Shown here in pieces: positions 54,450-64,000 of a DNA stretch of 64,000 bases. The stretch is from Euborellia annulipes (Eukaryota > Arthropoda > Insecta > Dermaptera > Anisolabididae). The notes beneath the pieces are model-generated. The model was not told the DNA's origin, did no database searches, and saw only the letters and a program-made list of their open reading frames with translations. Both the position numbers and the translations under genes were made by a program. Numbering within the stretch: position 1 is the stretch's first letter; each line of letters begins with the position of its first letter. The stretch lies in NCBI GenBank assembly GCA_023213315.1, contig JAKCPI010006169.1:36055-100054 (forward strand), in the 5' to 3' direction.

Positions 54450-55160
54450 GAAAGATTTTTATTGCCAGGTAACCGAATTCTATCAAATTTGTCACGTGAA
54501 TGTTTTATAATTTTTATATTGATTGACCAGGTCCTGAAGATTCAATGTGCACAGTTCAACACTTCATCTTTATTAGTTGGTTTTTGCAACATTTTCATCT
54601 TGATATTCAGGAGGACCAGGGACATTCCTAAAAACGACACGTAACGACCTGGAACAAAATATAAAGTATTCGAATCAGTTAAAAAAAAATAAATATACTT
54701 AGATTATAACATATTATGAAGGCTGAAAGAATGCCGAACCGTTCGGGATTAATTCTTTTTTTTTTATAGTTCAACAGCTCCTGTGAATGCCTTGCACTCT
54801 GCAGTGTGAACTAACAAAATGAGTTTTTGTTTTTTATATTCATCCAGAAATAATAGCTGAAGGTATCGTCATTTCTTCTGTGAAGAGTCTTGGTGTTTTT
54901 TTTTATTTTGGAAGGATTAGCCGTATCTTTTAGATGAGACATCGTTTCTAGGGAGCACCGCGCAGAGGTTCCTTCCATGCCCCCTCCCCCCAAAGAGCCT
55001 CTTCTTGTTAAAGCTCTTCGATCCATTGAGTAGATGCCATTCTCTCTAGCAGTTTGTGTTCTAATAATTAAATATTCTTCTTCTCTCTGATTTAAAAGTA
55101 TAACTTGATCTTGATGGCTTTGAATTCTCTCTCACCCTCACAAAATGTGAATTCGTTCCA
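54450..55160. other. No firm gene; one minus frame noted
   Basis: A 71-codon minus frame at 54811-55026 starts MDRRALTRRGSLGGGGM and has mixed composition, but no splice or homology support. CCAGGTCCTGAAGAT at 54527 and ACGACCTGG at 54644 could be stem I and core of a hammerhead interrupted by about 100 bp. Confidence 0.3.
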
Positions 55161-55329
55161 TCAAACTGGCCGCTGAGTATCCAATAATTTCAATTTGTAA
55201 AGAGATTTGTCCTCCCAGGGCTGGGGGGGATATGGGAACAAGGTGAGAAAAGAATATTTCCATTCATTTGAGTATTGAGGTAAAAAGGAAATAAAAACTG
55301 CTGGATAATGGAAGTTTGTTTCATTCAAG

Positions 55330-55408
55330 TTTGTCACTCTGAATGGCATTTGACACGAGGAACGAATTTGTGGGATTTCATCAATTTGTTAGAATATCGT
55401 CGTCCGAC
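55330..55408 (-). CDS. Candidate terminal exon on the minus strand
   Basis: AATTCTATTTTCAG on the minus strand is a good acceptor ending just above 55408. The first frame reads VGRRYSNKLMKSHKF, VPRVKCHSE and a TGA. It may be the downstream end of the minus-strand transcription unit whose exons lie at 56100-57754, but phase cannot be checked across missing exons. Confidence 0.3.
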
Positions 55409-56099
55409 CTGAAAATAGAATTATTCTTATTAAAAAAAAAAAGGAAAAATTCAATCTGCACAGTTTTTATATCAAAACAAAATTTACCTTTTGAGTATTT
55501 GATTTGAGTGCAAAAAAAAATTCCATTATAAAATAAAAGAAGAAATTTTTTGAAAGATTTTGACTCGGATCTCATGGAAAGAGCAAATAAATGATTTCTA
55601 TTCTAATATTATATTAATAAATGAGTTTTGATATCAGATCCAACTTTGTGTCTTTTATTTTATGAGGAATTTGAAGAATTAAAGAACAAAATAATTATCG
55701 TTTTCACCCTCGCTGAGTATTTATTATAAAGTGTGATGTAACTAAGCACATCACTTATCTCACTTCGATAATCAATTTTTATTCATTAATAAAATGAGTT
55801 GGTTGATCTAAAAAAAAAATGAAGAATTAGATTTGGATTATAAGTTAGAGGTCGAATCCAGAATTTATTTATTAATATTTACCTTTTAATAGCAAGAAAA
55901 TTCAAAATTTTCTCTCTTCTTTCAATAACTCACATCACATATTCACTAAATTAAGAATCAACACAAGGAAAATGAGCAAGAAAGTATTGCCTTTCTTGAG
56001 TAATACGCGACGCGTGGAAATGAAAAAAAAAAATACCGTAAAAGCCGGGAGTCTGAAGAAATCATATCAGTGAGAATGAACGTGATTTGGAATACGAGC

Positions 56100-56433
56100 A
56101 AATGAGTGGCGGGGGCCAATCCTGTAAGAGATCCTACCTAATCTACAATGAGAAAGGACCGAGAATAAATGCGTGTGTGACCCCGTCTCCACCATCAGTT
56201 CAGTGGAGCCCTCGGGTCTGTCCCTTGCCTCATAAGGATTGCAATTTGAACCCTCCAGGATATCCCTGGAGAAACTGCAACCCTTCCCTGACTCATTTAA
56301 ACCCATAGAGCCACCTCAAACCCATCCTCAAAGATACAAAAACATATCAGACTCCCAAATACGTCAACGAGAGACGTCTTTTCGCAAACGCACAAATACA
56401 AGGATGAATTCACAAGAAGTAGCTACAAGCTCT
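56100..56433 (-). other. Downstream exon of the minus-strand transcription unit
   Basis: The acceptor GTTTGTTGTTTTTTTAG lies just above 56433 on the minus strand, with a strong pyrimidine tract. Joined to the donor at 56574, the repeat-coding frame would continue as RACSYFL and stop. The rest is less AT-rich than its flanks and contains a separate minus frame (56067-56306) starting MGLNESGKGC; whether either is translated is unknown. Confidence 0.35.
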
Positions 56434-56573
56434 AAAAAAACAACAAACAAAAATCCCTCTCGTTGGCATGGTGCATCCCACCTCCCTCTATATTTAATTA
56501 ATTAAACTACAATCTAAAGTGTGCAATTTTGTGTACATTTAAATTTGTCTTCCCGTTGTAAAACAATACCTTA

Positions 56574-56781
56574 AGAGTCTGGGTCGCAAGATGATGTTGA
56601 CGATGACCATCGGTGGCTGAGAAGTGCCCGTGTCCTCGTCCCTCGAGATGACCATCGGTAGCTGAGAAGTGCCCGTGCCTTCGTCCCTCGAGATGACCAT
56701 CGGTGGCTGAGAAGTGCCCGCGCCCTCGTCCTTCGAGATGACCATCGGTGGCTGAGAAGTGCCCGTGTCTTCGTCTCTCGA
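56574..56781 (-). CDS. Minisatellite-bearing exon with 15-residue repeats
   Basis: On the minus strand the exon ends CTCTTAAG before GTATTG. From the ATG at 56745 it reads MVISKDEGAGTSQPP, then variants of MVISRDEGTGTSQPP, then MVIVNIILRPRLL. The tandem 45-bp unit keeps the frame. In the joined upstream exons (57640-57754, 57357-57471, 57009-57073) no ATG occurs, so this would be the first ATG of the spliced RNA. Acceptor position is uncertain. No known family is recognised. Confidence 0.4.
56602..56781. repeat. 45-bp minisatellite, four copies
   Basis: Units start GATGACCATCGGTGGCTGAG at 56602, 56647, 56692 and 56737, spaced exactly 45 bp. They differ by a few substitutions and no indels, so the reading frame is preserved on both strands. 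Confidence 0.92.
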
Positions 56782-57008
56782 GTTATATGTGTTGGAGGAA
56801 TTTCAATCTTAATTTATATTTAAATTTTGAAAAAATTATAAAAATAAATTGAATTTAAAATTTAAAATTATTAAATGCAAATTGAAATTGAAATTGAAAT
56901 TTTAAAGAAAAAAGCAAATTCTATTTAGGGGCAGCTGAAAAGAAAAAACATCCTGACCATCTGAGCCCTAACACCCTTCAATATTTCTTGCACCATGCTA
57001 AAACTCAC

Positions 57009-57073
57009 TTTGTGCTTTCTGTCGCTCTGCTCCTCGAAGATCTCGACGCTCTGCTCCTCGAAGATCTCGAGAT
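57009..57073 (-). other. Spliced exon C of the minus-strand unit
   Basis: TTTTTTTTCACAG precedes and GTGAGTTTTAG follows on the minus strand, both near-consensus. The exon is a nearly exact duplication of a 24-bp phrase (GAGATCTTCGAGGAGCAGAG). One frame would read LEIFEEQSVEIFEEQSDRK, but no upstream ATG is available in exons A or B, so it may be 5' UTR. Confidence 0.5.
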
Positions 57074-57356
57074 CTGTGAAAAAAAAAGAAAAGAAAATAG
57101 AAATTAGTAATCGTTTTGATATTTATGTTTTTTTGTGTGTGTGTGTGGACAGGGGCTATCAGAGGAGGGAAGGCGAATTGCCTCTCAATATTTGGGGCCT
57201 CAATTTACCAAAAAATAGAGGGAAAGAAATTTAAATTGAAAGAATAGAATAAAAATAGAAAAAATTCGCGCAAAGCTATTTTCTCAACTTTCTACTCGGG
57301 TCTATTTTCTCTGAAAGGCCCTCTGTGTTTTTGTTTAAATGTTAAAAAATATTTAC

Positions 57357-57471
57357 CCTTCTGCTGGGCTGCAGGCTGCACGAAGCTCGTTCCACTGGAT
57401 ACCTCGGCACTAACACACAAACACTAACACTTAATCACTATCACTGGACCTGGAGACGCAAACACACCGGT
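57357..57471 (-). other. Spliced exon B of the minus-strand unit
   Basis: TTTTCTTTTCTTTTCAG precedes the exon and GTAAATA follows on the minus strand. The 115-bp exon is GC-rich for this window, lacks any ATG and has stops in the frames checked, so it is best read as 5' UTR or non-coding RNA. Confidence 0.5.
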
Positions 57472-57639
57472 CTGAAAAGAAAAGAAAAGAAAACATTTAT
57501 TAGAATATCTCTTAATTACAATTGCAATTGAGCTAAGAGTTCAATGCAAGGAGAGAATAAATCAATTTTTAAATAATCTCTACGTTTATATTTTAGCCCT
57601 TAATGAAGATATCAAACTATAAATGATAAATTTGTTTAC

Positions 57640-57754
57640 CAAAACGCAGAACGCCGCCGCCGCCCGTTTTGCCAACGTCAAGGCTTCTCTCCCAGGACTA
57701 AACGGACGTTTTGTCAGCAGCCAGAATCAAGCAGGCAGTGTGTCCTTGCAGCAA
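57640..57754 (-). other. Spliced exon A of the minus-strand unit
   Basis: TTCTTCTTTTCTTTCTAG precedes and GTAAACAAA follows on the minus strand. All three minus frames contain stops and no ATG is present, consistent with a 5' UTR or lncRNA exon. On the opposite strand a frame reads ARFANVKASLPGLNGRFVSS, but the splice signals support the minus strand. Confidence 0.5.
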
Positions 57755-57759
57755 CTAGA

Positions 57760-58325
57760 AAGAAAAGAAGAAAGAGAATTAGTCAAATCTTCATCATCCT
57801 TCAAACACAGACAGACCAATATAAAAAAAAAAAAAAAAATATATATATATGACAATAAATGAGTGAGGATTCTATATCGCCCAAATCACTCTAGATTAGA
57901 AAATACATTAAGAATATAGCATAAGTATGAATCAAAAATGGAATCAAATCTAAAATTGCTACATCAATCGGGCTCGAGTATGAATTTGAACAAAAGTGAA
58001 TTAGCATTGTGAGAGTCTCCTCTTAAGGAGGAGAATAAATCAATTTTTGAAAGATAATCTCGTGCCTAATAACAGTTTCCTTGTAATATATATATATATA
58101 TACACCGTGTACAATCTTAAGTAAAAGTGAGAGACCTTTCTTGGTTAGTAGATAAAATAAAAACTATCATTAAAATCTAATACACTACTATCATAAGAGA
58201 ACACAAAACATTATAAGAAAATTATATCGGCTATGATAAGTTAGTTTTCAACTAATAGATAATTTTTCAAATAAATTATGCAATTAGTCAGGCATAATAG
58301 AAATATCAAAGTCTCAATTATTTTA

Positions 58326-58374
<49 letters not shown>

Positions 58375-58918
58375 TATTGAGGATATTCAAGGCAAACAAG
58401 AGCAATAAAACCAACTACTCCACTCAATTCTTCTCAAAACATGATCAAACTCATTAGATATACTCCAAAATCCCTTGACCCAACATCCTGCCTATCTAAA
58501 TAATACAAACACACTAAAAGAACTAATTTTCCATATTTTGGATAACATTTTTGCATTTAGTCATCCTTCACTATCATCTGAATTATCATCACCTAATTAA
58601 CAAAAAAATAATATCAAATTTTGTAGAAGAAAACATCAAAAATGTGGATATATCATCTTTACAAATATCAAACTGACCATTATTTATCTTATTAATTTTG
58701 TTTTACTAAAATTGTAAACTAAATGGAAAAATGGCAGTACGGTCCTTGTCAAATAAATTTAATTAAAAAAATGCAATAAAGAAAAAATATATTTATCTTT
58801 CGCTTTATTATTTATTTATCACTATTGAACCAGAAGTCATGACATCCAACGAATGTTCGTACAAACGTATTGTCAGGAGTTGCCAAGAGCCTCTCTGGGC
58901 TCGAGAGAAACAGCACTT
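57760..58918. other. AT-rich, no gene; shared segments
   Basis: About 58230-58310 (around AATTTTTCAAATAAATTATG) is mirrored at about 62805-62890, linking it to the terminal palindrome region. A TA run lies at 58329-58372. Confidence 0.5.
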
Positions 58919-59010
58919 GGAATATTAAGTCCCATCCATGCGTTTTCTACTTGTGATTATTTCATTGTTTTTATAAAAGAAAATGAAAATCTTTATTGGA
59001 AAATTTTAAA
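58919..59010. mobile_element. Fragment of the 49594-type MITE
   Basis: AATATTAAGTCCCATCCATG and CGTTTTCTACTTGTGATTAT match one arm of 49594-49801; the other arm is absent. Confidence 0.65.
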
Positions 59011-59117
59011 AGCGTGTAAAATAAAGTGAAAGATAAATATATTTTTCCTTTATTGCTTTTGGCTGCCTTAAAACTCTTCACTACTCATTCAGTCACTCAT
59101 CCTGAAATTATATATAT

Positions 59118-59997
59118 AGAGTGCGAGTCAAAAATACAAGAGCACCTTATTTTAATTTCATTTAAACTAATAAAAAGTGAAATTTAGATGCCTGTTCCAT
59201 TTCAAAACAAATTATAAAATTAATATAACCCTTAAATTAAAAAAAATTCTTAATAATTTAATTAAAAATTTGAAAAATTCAAAATACCAAAGGTTCAAAA
59301 TTAACTTGTGAATGCGAAAAAGAAATCATCAATGCTTTAAGACTTGTGCAAATAAAATTGAATGACAAAATGCATTACAGATTGGAAGATCGAAACCCGT
59401 AGTGCACAATTAAATTAGTTTAAGAGGAAATTGCGGCCTAAAATTGGGCCCAAAAAAGCCAAAAGCATAAACGATCCTGATAAAGAGATGGTTTTAGACC
59501 AAAATCATTCAACAAGATCTGTTATTGGATTTTTATTAAAAGCTCTGACATCTTTGATACTCCTTGGAGTTAATTTTATGACTTACAAATGCAAAATTTG
59601 TTTGCCCGTTAAATTTAATCCAGCCCAGACTATAATACTGCCACCTCCGTGAACTCGTTTTGAATAAAGTTATTTTTCTTCTCTTAAATCATGCCGATAA
59701 TATTGGCACCACCCTATTCGTCCAAATTAAGTTTCTTTTCATCCCAAATGTATCTAAATTTCACTTTTATTAGTATTAATAATAAGGTGGTCTCATATTA
59801 GGTTGACTCAATCAAAAATAATGTTTTAAAATAAAATTGAATTTTATTGCATTATTTGAATAATTTTTTCATTAAGCCTTTTATAATTAGTTTTTCAATT
59901 AGATGTATTTAATATTTATATAAAATGAATTTTAAATTTGCAATCTACCATTATTTAATTTAATATTTTAAGGTGGTCCATATTTTTGACAAGCACT
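59118..59997 (+). mobile_element. Tc1/mariner-type element with degraded coding region
   Basis: TAGAGTGCGAGTCAAAAATA at the left and, inverted, TAGAGTGCTTGTCAAAAATA at the right are terminal repeats in a TATA context; a CACCTTA / TAAGGTGG block lies just inside each. The interior at 59400-59650 has a broken plus frame (KKAKSINDPDKEMVLDQ, HSTRSVI) that weakly recalls the DNA-binding region of Tc1-like transposases. The gene is dead. Confidence 0.55.
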
Positions 59998-60151
59998 CTA
60001 TATATATATATATATATATTAGCAATAATAAACTAAAAATTATTAGTGCAGGAACTAGCTTGTAAGGAATTTTTGATATTAATTCAAGAATAAAAATAAA
60101 TTCTGTCTGTTCACTCAATTACTCAAACAATTTCCAAATCATTTTTGATTA

Positions 60152-60709
60152 TCTATCTATATATATAAAAATGAAATGGAAAAAATGTATGTATGTATGT
60201 AAATATGTATGTATATGTTCTATAGAAATCCACAATTTTCAATGAATCCATTTGAAATTAAGTACACCTATAATACATGGCTCTGGGAGTAACGTAGTAA
60301 TAATTTGAATCTCTTAAATATTTTGGAAAATTAATTATAATCAAATTTCTTCAATATGGGAACACAAAATCAACAAGTTGGCTAGAAATTAGAGAGCGTC
60401 CTTTGTGCTGTGTGAACCAGCTTCCTACCTGACTATGGGCTGGGGGTGGGGGCTCGCGGCAGTTGAAAAACGAAGAGAGGACGCAGGTGACTGACCCTTT
60501 AAGCAGTCATAAACAGACCCTTTTGTGTTGTTCCCAATCGGTACCCTCGCCTCGCTTGAATATAAGATCCTTCCTTAACATCTTAACACTTGCATTGCAA
60601 CAAAAAATATCCCGAATTGGGAATAAACTTGCTCGCCAGAGGCGAGCAAGGGGTCCAGGGGCGCAGCCCCCTGGCTAGGCGGAAAGCCCGCCGAAGGCGG
60701 GCTTGCAAG
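60152..60709 (+). mobile_element. Helitron-like non-autonomous unit, copy 1
   Basis: The 5' end TCTATCTATATATATAAAAA with ATGAAATGG and a TATG-rich stretch, and a 3' region with strong GC hairpins (GCTCGCC/GGCGAGC; GGGGCGCAGCCCC; GCCCGCCGAAGGCGGGC) before AAGT (CTAGT in the mirror copy), resemble Helitron/Helentron termini. No Rep/helicase is encoded. Confidence 0.5.
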
Positions 60710-63442
60710 TATATAATAAATAAATATCAAAGGGAATTTGTCTCCTTTTGCTATGAAATTAAAATACAACAAATCTGATCTGATCTATGTTATTGGAGTC
60801 TATTCAAATCACAAACAAATAATATTTACACACATATAATAGATGGATGGGTTTAAAATACGTTAGATTATTAATGTTAAGACAATGAATGTTAGTAAAG
60901 AAATGAAAATGTATTGAAATTCACAAATATAAGACAGAAAGGCATGGCATGTGCCAATGATATGATTTAAGACTTTGAAACTATTTAAAATTGATAATAG
61001 ATAATAAATACACCCGGGAAAGAATAGGCCTATTAATAAAATTTCAATCCATTTGTCACTAGATCCAAGAATTCAATCTTAAAAAATAAAAATAGATGAA
61101 CCTGTTACCGGATTATGAAACCAGAATAATACAAATTTTATTTTGATCTAATTAAAATGAATCAATATGAAAATTGAATCGGAAATATACGAAATTTAGA
61201 AAATAAAAAAAAAGCCATGTGATTTGATGTTACTTTAGGTGATAGAATGACATTTAAGCACCGAAAATTAATTGGAATTTATAAAATGGATTAATATAAC
61301 ATGATAATTTCTTACCTTTAGCCTGATTTGATGAAATTAAAAACAAATAAATAAAAAATAAAATAATTTTCACATTTATTAAAGAGATATAGGCGGCAAG
61401 CACTCACAGGTCAGAGAATACTAAAAACGAGTCATGTCATTTCATCTACTTCCTGGGGATTCAATAATAATATAAATATTAAATTTTTTAACAATTAAAA
61501 TTTATTTTAACTTAAAAAATATATTTTAATATTTTTTTTAAAAATTTTCATAGTCTTATTTTAATTATTTATGTTTAATAAAACTTTTTTAAATGATACA
61601 TTTAGAAAAAAATTATTTCTATTTTTTTAATCTATATTAAAAAATAAAATAAGACTATGAAAAATTTTTAAAAAAAATATTAAAATATATTTTTTAAGTT
61701 AAAATAAATTTTAATTGTTAAAAAATTTAATATTTATATTATTATTGAATCCCCAGGAAGTAGATGAAATGACATGACTCGTTTTTAGTATTCTCTGACC
61801 TGTGAGTGCTTGCCGCCTATATCTCTTTAATAAATGTGAAAATTATTTTATTTTTTATTTATTTGTTTTTAATTTCATCAAATCAGGCTAAAGGTAAGAA
61901 ATTATCATGTTATATTAATCCATTTTATAAATTCCAATTAATTTTCGGTGCTTAAATGTCATTCTATAACCTAATGTAACATCACATCACATGGCTTTTT
62001 ATTTTCTAAATTTCGTATATTTCCGATTCAATTTTAATATTAATTTATTTTAATTAGATCTAAATAAAATTTGAATTAATGTGGTTGCATAATTCGGTAA
62101 CAAGTTAATCTTTTTTTTATTTCTTGTCATTGAATACATCTCATGACAAAGGGAGAGAAATTTCTTATTCTTATTTAAAATAAACCAAATGCTAGCTTTC
62201 CAGGTGGGTTCTTAATATTTATTAATTATCTATTATCAATTTCAAATAGTTTCCAAGGTATGAATACTGTAATTTGCTTATTCCATTCCTTTGCTTTGTG
62301 TGTTCCTCATCTAAATTTAAATAGTTTTCTTTTAGCACTAATTTTCAATTTTTAACATTAATAATCTAACGTGTTTTATATCCATCAATCTATATAAATG
62401 TATGTAAATAATCATATTTGTAAATCAAGTCAGAATTGTCATGTTGTGATTTCATAGCAAAGGAGAAAAATTTACTTAGATATTTATTTGTTTGGTATTA
62501 ATTCAGTGAGGATATTAGATGGTTAAAGGCCTAAAAATAATTAATTTCTAATTTTTTTGGTCATATTGCATTCAATCTTTATATATATATTGACATTTTT
62601 TTGAGGGAATTTTATTAATTGAGTGAGCTGTCAGAATTTATTTCTCTTCTAGAAATAATTCGTTGCCAACTCCTTCCTGCTAAGATAATTTTTTTAGTTT
62701 ATTTGGGCTAAATATATATACATGTATTTTCAAAATACTGTATAATAGAGTTGGTATTCAATTTTTGGAATATTTTTTATTTGTATAAAATATATATATA
62801 TATGTTTTACACTTTGATATTTCTATTATCCGTGACTAATGGCATAATTTATTTGAAAAATTATCTATTAATTGAAAACTGACTTATCAATTTATCTAAA
62901 TATCATTCTTTCACCTAAAGTAACATCAAATCACATGCTTTTTTTTTATTTTCTAAATTTCGTATATTTCCGATTCAATTTTAATATTGATTCATTTTAA
63001 TTAGATCAAAATAAAATTTGTATTATTCTGGTTTCATAATCCGGTAACAGGTTCATCTATTTTTATTTTTTAAGATTGAATTCTTGGATCTAGTGACAAA
63101 TGGATTGAAATTTTATTAATAGGCCTATTCTTTCCCGGGTGTATTTATTATCTATTATCAATTTTAAATAGTTTCAAAGCCTTAAATCATATCATTGGCA
63201 CATGCCATGCCTTTCTGTCTTATATTTGTGAATTTCAATACATTTTCATTTCTTTACTAACATTCATTGTCTTAACATTAATAATCTAACGTATTTTAAA
63301 CCCATCCATCTATTATATGTGTGTAAATATTATTTGTTTGTGATTTGAATAGACTCCAATAACATAGATCAGATCAGATTTGTTGTATTTTAATTTCATA
63401 GCAAAAGGAGACAAATTCCCTTTGATATTTATTTATTATATA

Positions 63443-64000
63443 CTAGTCGCAAGCTTCGCCTTCGGCGGGCTTTCCGCCTAGCCAGGGGGGCTGCGCCCCT
63501 GGACCCCCTTGCTCGCCTCTGGCGAGCAAGTTTATTCCCAATTCGGGATATTTTTTGTTGCAATGCAAGTGTTAAGATGTTAAGGAAGGATCTTATATTC
63601 AAGCGAGGCGAGGGTACCGATTGGGAACAACACAAAAGGGTCTGTTTATGACTGCTTAAAGGGTCAGTCACCTGCGTCCTCTCTTCGTTTTTCAACTGCC
63701 GCGTAGCCCCCACCCCCCAGCCCATAGTCAGGTAGGAAGCTGGTTCACACAGCACAAAGGACGCTCTCTAATTTCTAGCCAACTTGTTGATTTTGTGTTC
63801 CCATATTGAAGAAATTTGATTATAATTAATTTTCCAAAATATTTAAGAGATTCAAATTATTACTACGTTACTCCCAGAGCCATGTATTATAGGTGTACTT
63901 AATTTCAAATGGATTCATTGAAAATTGTGGATTTCTATAGAACATATACATACATATTTACATACATACATACATTTTTTCCATTTCATTTTTATATATA
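63443..64000 (-). mobile_element. Helitron-like unit, copy 2 (mirror arm)
   Basis: Inverse of 60152-60709, with the 3' terminus reading CTAGT on the minus strand at 63442-63446, closer to the expected CTRR-T end. It is cut by the window end. Confidence 0.5.

Larger units (their letters stand above)
60150..64000. repeat. Multi-kilobase palindrome at the window end
   Basis: Arm 60150-61565 is mirrored by 61640-62110 (matching 61090-61565) and again by 62905-64000 (matching 60150-61240). Between them, 62110-62905 holds a more diverged version of the same arm (TTATCTATTATCAATTTCAA, TTAATAATCTAACGTGTTTT). The palindrome runs off the window. Confidence 0.85.

Noticed and set aside
56602..56781. 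CRISPR array
   Set aside because: The 45-bp units are contiguous without spacers and the DNA is eukaryotic; this is a minisatellite.
57640..57754. Plus-strand coding frame with an Ala run
   Set aside because: The frame is open but the strong acceptor and donor flanking the segment are on the minus strand, where it is non-coding.
1..64000. Bacterial or viral origin of the window
   Set aside because: Intron-type splice sites, SINEs, MITEs, microsatellites and very low coding density fit only a eukaryotic nuclear genome.

Overview
The window is eukaryotic nuclear DNA, probably from an arthropod. It is very AT-rich, with long A/T and G/C homopolymer runs, TA microsatellites, intron-style splice signals and dense transposon debris. 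No prokaryotic gene organisation is present. The best host gene looks like a Beaten-path (Beat) type immunoglobulin-superfamily protein, a family known from arthropods; the species cannot be named from the sequence.

Host coding content is sparse. On the + strand, exons 6776-7097 and 14783-14976 join in matching phase across a 7.7 kb transposon-filled intron and end in a short hydrophobic tail that looks like a GPI-attachment signal. A 42-codon single-pass membrane micro-ORF lies at 31226-31354. Orphan exon candidates sit at 39604-39678 (-), 47721-47824 (+) and 55330-55408 (-). A run of well-spliced minus-strand exons (57754 down to about 56100) carries a 45-bp minisatellite; its upstream exons contain no ATG.

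Most of the rest is nested mobile DNA. It includes hAT-type MITEs with 8-bp target duplications, PIF/Harbinger-like elements with TTA duplications, Tc1/mariner/pogo-type elements with TA sites, two mariner transposase remnants, tRNA-derived SINEs with clear target duplications, a Helitron-like unit, and several unnamed foldback families that interrupt each other (20045-22160 and 51482-54288 are the clearest nests).

The most striking signal is a set of palindromic repeats whose arms carry hammerhead-ribozyme-like motifs: CTGANGA, a perfect helix II, GAAAC and GTC, flanked by a complementary stem I. They occur about twenty times. Where both arms survive, the left arm holds the motif on the minus strand and the right arm on the plus strand, so the ribozymes point outward, followed by AATAAA/T-rich tails. 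At least one copy has a 13-bp target duplication. This fits Penelope-like or retrozyme-type retroelement debris, but the inverted duplication and recurrence in one window are unusual. The right end (60150-64000) is a multi-kilobase palindrome containing inverted copies of a Helitron-like unit.
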